Of a DNA stretch of 64,000 nt, positions 61,001-64,000 are shown piece after piece. The notes under the pieces were generated by a model, which did not search any database, was not told where the DNA came from, and saw only the letters and a list, made by a program, of their open reading frames with translations. The position numbers and the translations under genes were made by a program. Where the stretch lies: NCBI GenBank assembly GCA_025331565.1, contig JAFREQ010000076.1:1054001-1118000 (forward strand), given 5' to 3'. The first letter of the stretch is position 1. Each line of letters begins with the position of its first letter. This stretch comes from Holacanthus passer (lineage: Eukaryota > Chordata > Actinopteri > Pomacanthidae).

Positions 61001-64000
61001 AGTCAGTACGCCAGAGGAATGCTGCCTTATCATCCTGTGATGAATGAGTGTGAGGAGTTGTTTTTCTGAACCCAGTGTCTTTGACGTACTGTGCAGTGAA
61101 AAGACTGTACTTCATCTCGTATCCCTTTGATGGAGAGAGTCCTGATTAAAATAGATCTTTGATAGTAACGTCATGGTGACTTGTGAATATTAAAGTTGGA
61201 ACTAAAGTTTGAGCGACTGTTGCCCTCATTGGAAGTTGCTTTGAGTAGGCTAAATGCCTAGTAAATCCAGGGGCAACCCAAGCCTGTTTGTAAAAAGAGT
61301 AATTTATTTAGTAACACCTCCTTCTGCTTCTTTCAGTAGGGGGAGGGTTTTGGTTTTTTATAGGCTCTGTCTGATCAGCAGCAGGTATCTGTCAGGTTAT
61401 ATTTTCTCAGCGCTGATAACAAACTGAACCTGCTTTCCGTCTGTTAGCAGCAAGGACCTCCAAGTTTATAGAACCAGAAAAACTCTAAACCAATAAAGCT
61501 GCAGCTGAGGTCAGACAGGAAGGTTAACCTGGTGTTTCATGGCTGCTGCTATTTACTGTTTGCTGGGTTAAAGTAATAGAAGGTGAAAACCTGCTTTGAC
61601 AGAGGAGAGAAGAAAGAATTGTTACCATTACTGAAGCAGGGCTGCAACTCCAGAATGATTAATCAACAGAGTTGGTTTCTCCATTCACCTTTAAATCCTA
61701 CAGTGTGAGCTTACAGCACCATCTGCCTAATCCTGACTTCCCCCCCCATGAAACTACACTTATTATTAGTCAATAATAATACAGTACCAGGAGCAGCTTG
61801 ATCACACCATCAACAGCTCTGTCACTTGAGAAGTTTACATTATAATGTATTAATCTTTACTTCATCTCTGACTGTGATATTGATATGATATCCGTAGCAA
61901 GGCTTGGTCTGTAGTGAAAGGGAGTCTCTTGTTGTTGTTTGATATCTTGGACCGCACCTTAGAGCCTGCTTTTCTTCATTATTAACTTATTACTGTGTCA
62001 GTAGATGGTGGATATTTATGTGCTTTTCTGTTTGCTCTTGGTTACATTAATTAAAATGAGATCAGCACTAGATTGCTCTTTTATACCTGAAGTTCAACTA
62101 TGTCATGCAATGTCAGCATTTACAGAGATATTGTCTTTGTTGCCAACATGTCTGTGAGCAGACTTCAGGAATATTTCCTTTCATGTGTATTGCATTGACA
62201 AAAAGATGACTGATTATATCTCTATTTCTGTTTTTCCGTTTTGCTTACAGGGAAACAGCCAACATCCCCCTTATTGCTCTGGGCCTGAAGGAGACAAAAG
62301 AAGTTGACTTCTCCACTCTTTTCAAGGTACAGAACTACAGGTTCACAATTCCCTCTTTATCATAGTGCAAGTGTATAAATAGTTAACTTTCCAATATGAC
62401 TTCCATATTGACTTAAATATTTAAGTTAATGTGACATAGTTTCAGTTAATTATTTGGAGTAAAGAGATACATAATGATGTCATGGGAAGGTGAAAATATG
62501 AAGGAACTTAATCATTAGGTTTAATGCTAAAATAGTGCATCAGTTAAACAAAACTACCAGTTTTGTTTTTTATGTCAAGGGGTATATTCTTAAACATCAT
62601 GACAGCATAAACACAGACTTTATGGACAAAGTGAAATAGCAAGTTGAAACTAACCAACTGGAACATAAGGGCAGAAATATGCAAATACAGGGTTATAAAT
62701 ACTCTTAATTTGCATGCAACAAATCTGTCCCACATTGGCAGGCAGTGCTTTCGATATGGAATTAGTCACTACAAAATTACAGTGTTCTTTCATAAAGTAT
62801 TTGGGACACATTGTCTGGCCGGGCACACCTGCTACTCCATTGTGTTTGCTATTTATTCGTTCAAGAACAATACATCATCTGACCATAAAAAGATTTGTCT
62901 TGTTAATCAAAGTAGGTCAGTAGTTATTAAGATTGGTAGACTTATCATGCAGCTAGGTTCCATGGCAGGGAACCCCGCTCGTAAATGTCCTGATGGCATG
63001 TTTGTTGGCAGGCATTGAGAGAGATGCTCTGACTTCATGATCTCTGTACAGGTTATTGCTGGTCTGCTTATTGACTGCAAGTAGAGCACAACCCAGTTTT
63101 AATGACTTCGTGTGTCCCACCTCTGGCACTGACACAGTGACAGCTCTCTCCAGCCTACTTGGCACAGCACAGTTGTAGCCCACATATTCTGACTTTGCTT
63201 GACTTGGTTTGACTCGGCATGTTAGCCCAGCACAACAGGGATTTGCATTTCCATTAAAACAGGGCCAACTGCTTGAAGGAGCGTCTTTAATTGATGACAC
63301 ACTTACCTTGAGTTGATGACATTTAAAAGCAGCGCCCTCTTTAGTGCTGCTTACTATTGCACTGTGCAACAGTTGTTGGTAGCCAGCTACTTGTCATCAT
63401 GGATTTTCAGGCTGTTGTTATGATTTTGGTTGGCGTCTATCGCTTATTGCCGGAGACAGGATGATTGAAACTGATGAAGTACCTGCTATGTCTGGCCATA
63501 GCAGCGGAGGCTACTTAAGCATGTTACTGAATCAACATGGCATGGTTTGAGTCTGCGTGATCAAAAGTGCCAATTCTGTGTACAGTTAAGATTGACATGA
63601 CAGAGTGGACTGGTTAGGAGAGTGACAGCCCTGTTATTGAAAAGTGATGTGGTTAAATTCGAAAGTGCTCTCCTCAACTGGCCAGAAAAAATAATGTATT
63701 GAGATACTGAGCTGTATTTGTTTCTGACAGGACTTCATCTTGGAGCACTACAGTGAAGACGGGAACAATTATGAAGAGGAGATTGCTGACCTAATGGACC
63801 TGCGACAGGTAGTGCAGTGTTTTCCACGTAATAACCATAGTGTTTAAAAAATGTTCATACTATGAACATCACAACATCACGTCTGCTGTATTCATGTAGT
63901 GGCACAACTTTCATATGTGAAAACCTCACTACATCAAAGTGGAGGTATCCACATAAGACTGTTGTAAGTGTTATTGCAGACTGTATCAGATCTCTCTCCT
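45535..64000 (+). CDS. rhpn2: rhophilin-2, 5' part of gene (five exons in window)
   Basis: Rhophilin-2 binds GTP-bound Rho and influences the actin cytoskeleton; the full protein has HR1, BRO1 and PDZ domains. Coding exons are 45535-45600, 51092-51207, 55698-55826, 62251-62326 and 63731-63808: 465 bases, 155 codons, phases all compatible and introns GT-AG. Start codon at 45535 (A at -3). Residues 23-33 read GCNPFAQTGRS. The HR1 coiled coil spans about residues 30-105, and from about 108 the BRO1 domain opens with ANIPLIALGLKETKEVDFS and DFILEHYSEDG. Closer to RHPN2 than RHPN1 as I recall the two, from the MTD start and the BRO1 opening. The remainder, including PDZ, lies beyond the right edge. 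Confidence 0.93.
45601..51091 (+). other. rhpn2 intron 1
   Basis: 5.5 kb intron. CA run at 46146-46167, a degraded SINE-type repeat at about 49262-49380, otherwise AT-rich. A GC-richer patch at 47470-47760 has open frames on both strands but no recognisable protein. Confidence 0.65.
49262..49380. repeat. degraded SINE-type repeat
   Basis: GCCTTCATTGGACAGCTGAC, then AGACAGACAGGAAACAAGGG, GGGAGAGAGAAGGAAATGAA and ATGCAATAAAGG are the ordered blocks of a widespread teleost repeat normally attached to a tRNA-like end. That end is missing here. Confidence 0.55.
51092..51207 (+). CDS. rhpn2: rhpn2 exon 2 (start of HR1)
   Basis: Residues 23-60 plus two bases of codon 61. GCNPFAQTGRSKLQNKRASL then NQQIIKQMRMRAGAENLL, a heptad-like helix of the HR1 Rho-binding domain. 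Donor GTAAGA. Confidence 0.93.
53027..53079. repeat. (GT)n microsatellite
   Basis: Perfect GT run of 53 bases. Confidence 0.95.
53528..53558. repeat. (TTCTC)n pentanucleotide array
   Basis: Six near-perfect copies of the five-base unit, all pyrimidine on the plus strand. Confidence 0.9.
54810..54867. repeat. (GT)29 microsatellite
   Basis: 58 bases of perfect GT. Opposed in orientation to the CA run 176 bases downstream. Confidence 0.95.
55044..55100. repeat. (CA)28 microsatellite
   Basis: 57 bases of perfect CA on the plus strand, preceded by GCG. It is the reverse complement of the GT run at 54810-54867. Confidence 0.95.
55698..55826 (+). CDS. rhpn2: rhpn2 exon 3 (rest of HR1)
   Basis: Residues 62-103 with split codons at both ends. 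ATSNNKVKEMVLLELSYVNS then NLQLLMGQLEGLNSSVEVYQ, the second HR1 helix. Donor GTAAGT. Confidence 0.93.
56914..57437. mobile_element. inverted-repeat DNA transposon, copy B (internally deleted)
   Basis: The right end TTTTACACAGCATCCCAACT followed by TTGGAATCAGGGTTGTA is well kept; the left end (CCGATTCCCAATAGTTGTAA) is eroded. The interior matches copy A. It also retains a block at about 57266-57300 (GCGAGGATGGAGAGAGGTTC) that in the autonomous parent would overlap the transposase start (inference). No functional ORF. Confidence 0.75.
58005..58035. repeat. (CA)n microsatellite
   Basis: 31-base perfect CA run in rhpn2 intron 3. Confidence 0.95.
58115..58145 (+). repeat. 10-bp G-rich tandem, possible G-quadruplex
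   Basis: Three copies of a TGTGGGGGA-type unit give G-runs at 58115-58119, 58125-58129 and 58135-58139, and a fourth at 58142-58145. Loops are five, five and two bases, which fits the usual G4 sequence rule. Confidence 0.6.
59801..60410. repeat. palindromic dispersed repeat split by copy C
   Basis: Left part 59801-59905 (GAGAGTTACAAGAGAAGATT, ATACCACTCTC, ACTTAGCTTTTCACAAATAC) and right part 60152-60410 (TAGCCTGGCTCTG, CAACTTGTCATTTTTGTGCT, GACAGAGCCAGTCTAGCAGT, GACAGACATGAGAAG) are the two portions of the repeat family also seen at 6301-6530. Confidence 0.6.
59906..60151. mobile_element. MITE, copy C of the inverted-repeat transposon
   Basis: 246 bases with near-perfect terminal inverted repeats: CAACCTTGATTCCAAAAAAT then GTGGGACTGTGTAAAAC on the left, and GTTTTACACAGCATCCCAAC then TTTTTTGAATCAAGGTTG on the right. 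Almost no interior, so it is a minimal non-autonomous derivative of copies A and B. Confidence 0.85.
62251..62326 (+). CDS. rhpn2: rhpn2 exon 4 (BRO1 start)
   Basis: Completes codon 104 and covers residues 105-129: ETANIPLIALGLKETKEVDF then STLFK. This is the opening of the BRO1 domain. Confidence 0.94.
62327..63730 (+). other. rhpn2 intron 4
   Basis: 1.4 kb intron. A GC-richer piece at 63120-63390 (GACTTGGTTTGACTCGGCAT, GATTTGCATTTCCATTAAAA) may be an old DNA-transposon fragment, but I cannot define its ends. Confidence 0.6.
63731..63808 (+). CDS. rhpn2: rhpn2 exon 5 (BRO1)
   Basis: 26 codons, phase 0 at both ends: DFILEHYSEDGNNYEEEIAD then LMDLRQ, followed by donor GTAGTG. The next exon is outside the window. 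Confidence 0.94.

Larger units (their letters stand above)
55827..62250 (+). other. rhpn2 intron 3
   Basis: 6.4 kb intron containing transposon copies B (56914-57437) and C (59906-60151), a host palindromic repeat (59801-60410), a CA run (58005-58035) and a G-rich tandem (58115-58145). Other parts show nothing recognisable. Confidence 0.65.

Noticed and set aside
1..64000. CRISPR array, operon, phage or bacterial defence system
   Set aside because: Spliced vertebrate genes and teleost retroposons throughout; simple repeats lack spacer architecture.

Overview
The window is nuclear DNA of a ray-finned fish, probably a percomorph-type teleost. Coding information is split into short GT-AG exons. 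The non-coding DNA carries long CA/GT microsatellites and repeat types familiar from teleost genomes: tRNA-derived SINEs, an L2/Rex-like LINE, and small inverted-repeat DNA transposons. There are no operons, rRNA genes or CRISPR arrays.

Three protein genes can be assembled from the sequence. (1) The 3' part of lrp3 (plus strand, six coding exons from about 276 to 5170) encodes a CUB/LDLa transmembrane receptor. Its 3' UTR reaches a poly(A) signal at 8760-8765. The signal-peptide exon lies upstream of the window. (2) A complete slc7a10 gene (minus strand, eleven coding exons, 31037 down to 10830) encodes a 498-residue asc-type neutral amino acid transporter. All splice phases join and no stop interrupts it. 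Its start sits in a CpG-rich stretch with a TATA-like box. (3) The 5' part of rhpn2 (plus strand, five exons from 45535 to 63808) encodes the first 155 residues of rhophilin-2: the HR1 Rho-binding domain and the start of the BRO1 domain. The rest lies past the right edge. lrp3 and slc7a10 converge tail to tail; slc7a10 and rhpn2 diverge across about 14.5 kb. The same three genes are neighbours on human 19q13.11, so this is conserved synteny, with rhpn2 in a different relative place. No common pathway is evident: the products are an endocytic-type receptor, an amino acid exchanger and a Rho-GTP scaffold.

The rest is introns and intergenic sequence rich in transposon relics. The most structured items are: a degenerate LINE at 39.6-41.8 kb that lost its reverse-transcriptase core and has a SINE inserted in its 3' tail; three copies of one inverted-repeat DNA transposon (23.9, 56.9 and 59.9 kb), one nested inside another palindromic repeat and one keeping a short transposase remnant; an A-B-A' arrangement with a second B copy that brackets slc7a10 exon 2 with direct repeats; a teleost dispersed repeat with an internal period near 145 bp (35.6-36.3 and 37.7-38.0 kb); a palindromic repeat inside the lrp3 3' UTR; and a (GT)29/(CA)28 inverted pair near 55 kb.

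I found no convincing new biological system. The items worth checking concern repeat architecture, RNA structure and synteny. Calls were made by eye, so splice sites are precise where phases agree, while repeat boundaries are approximate.
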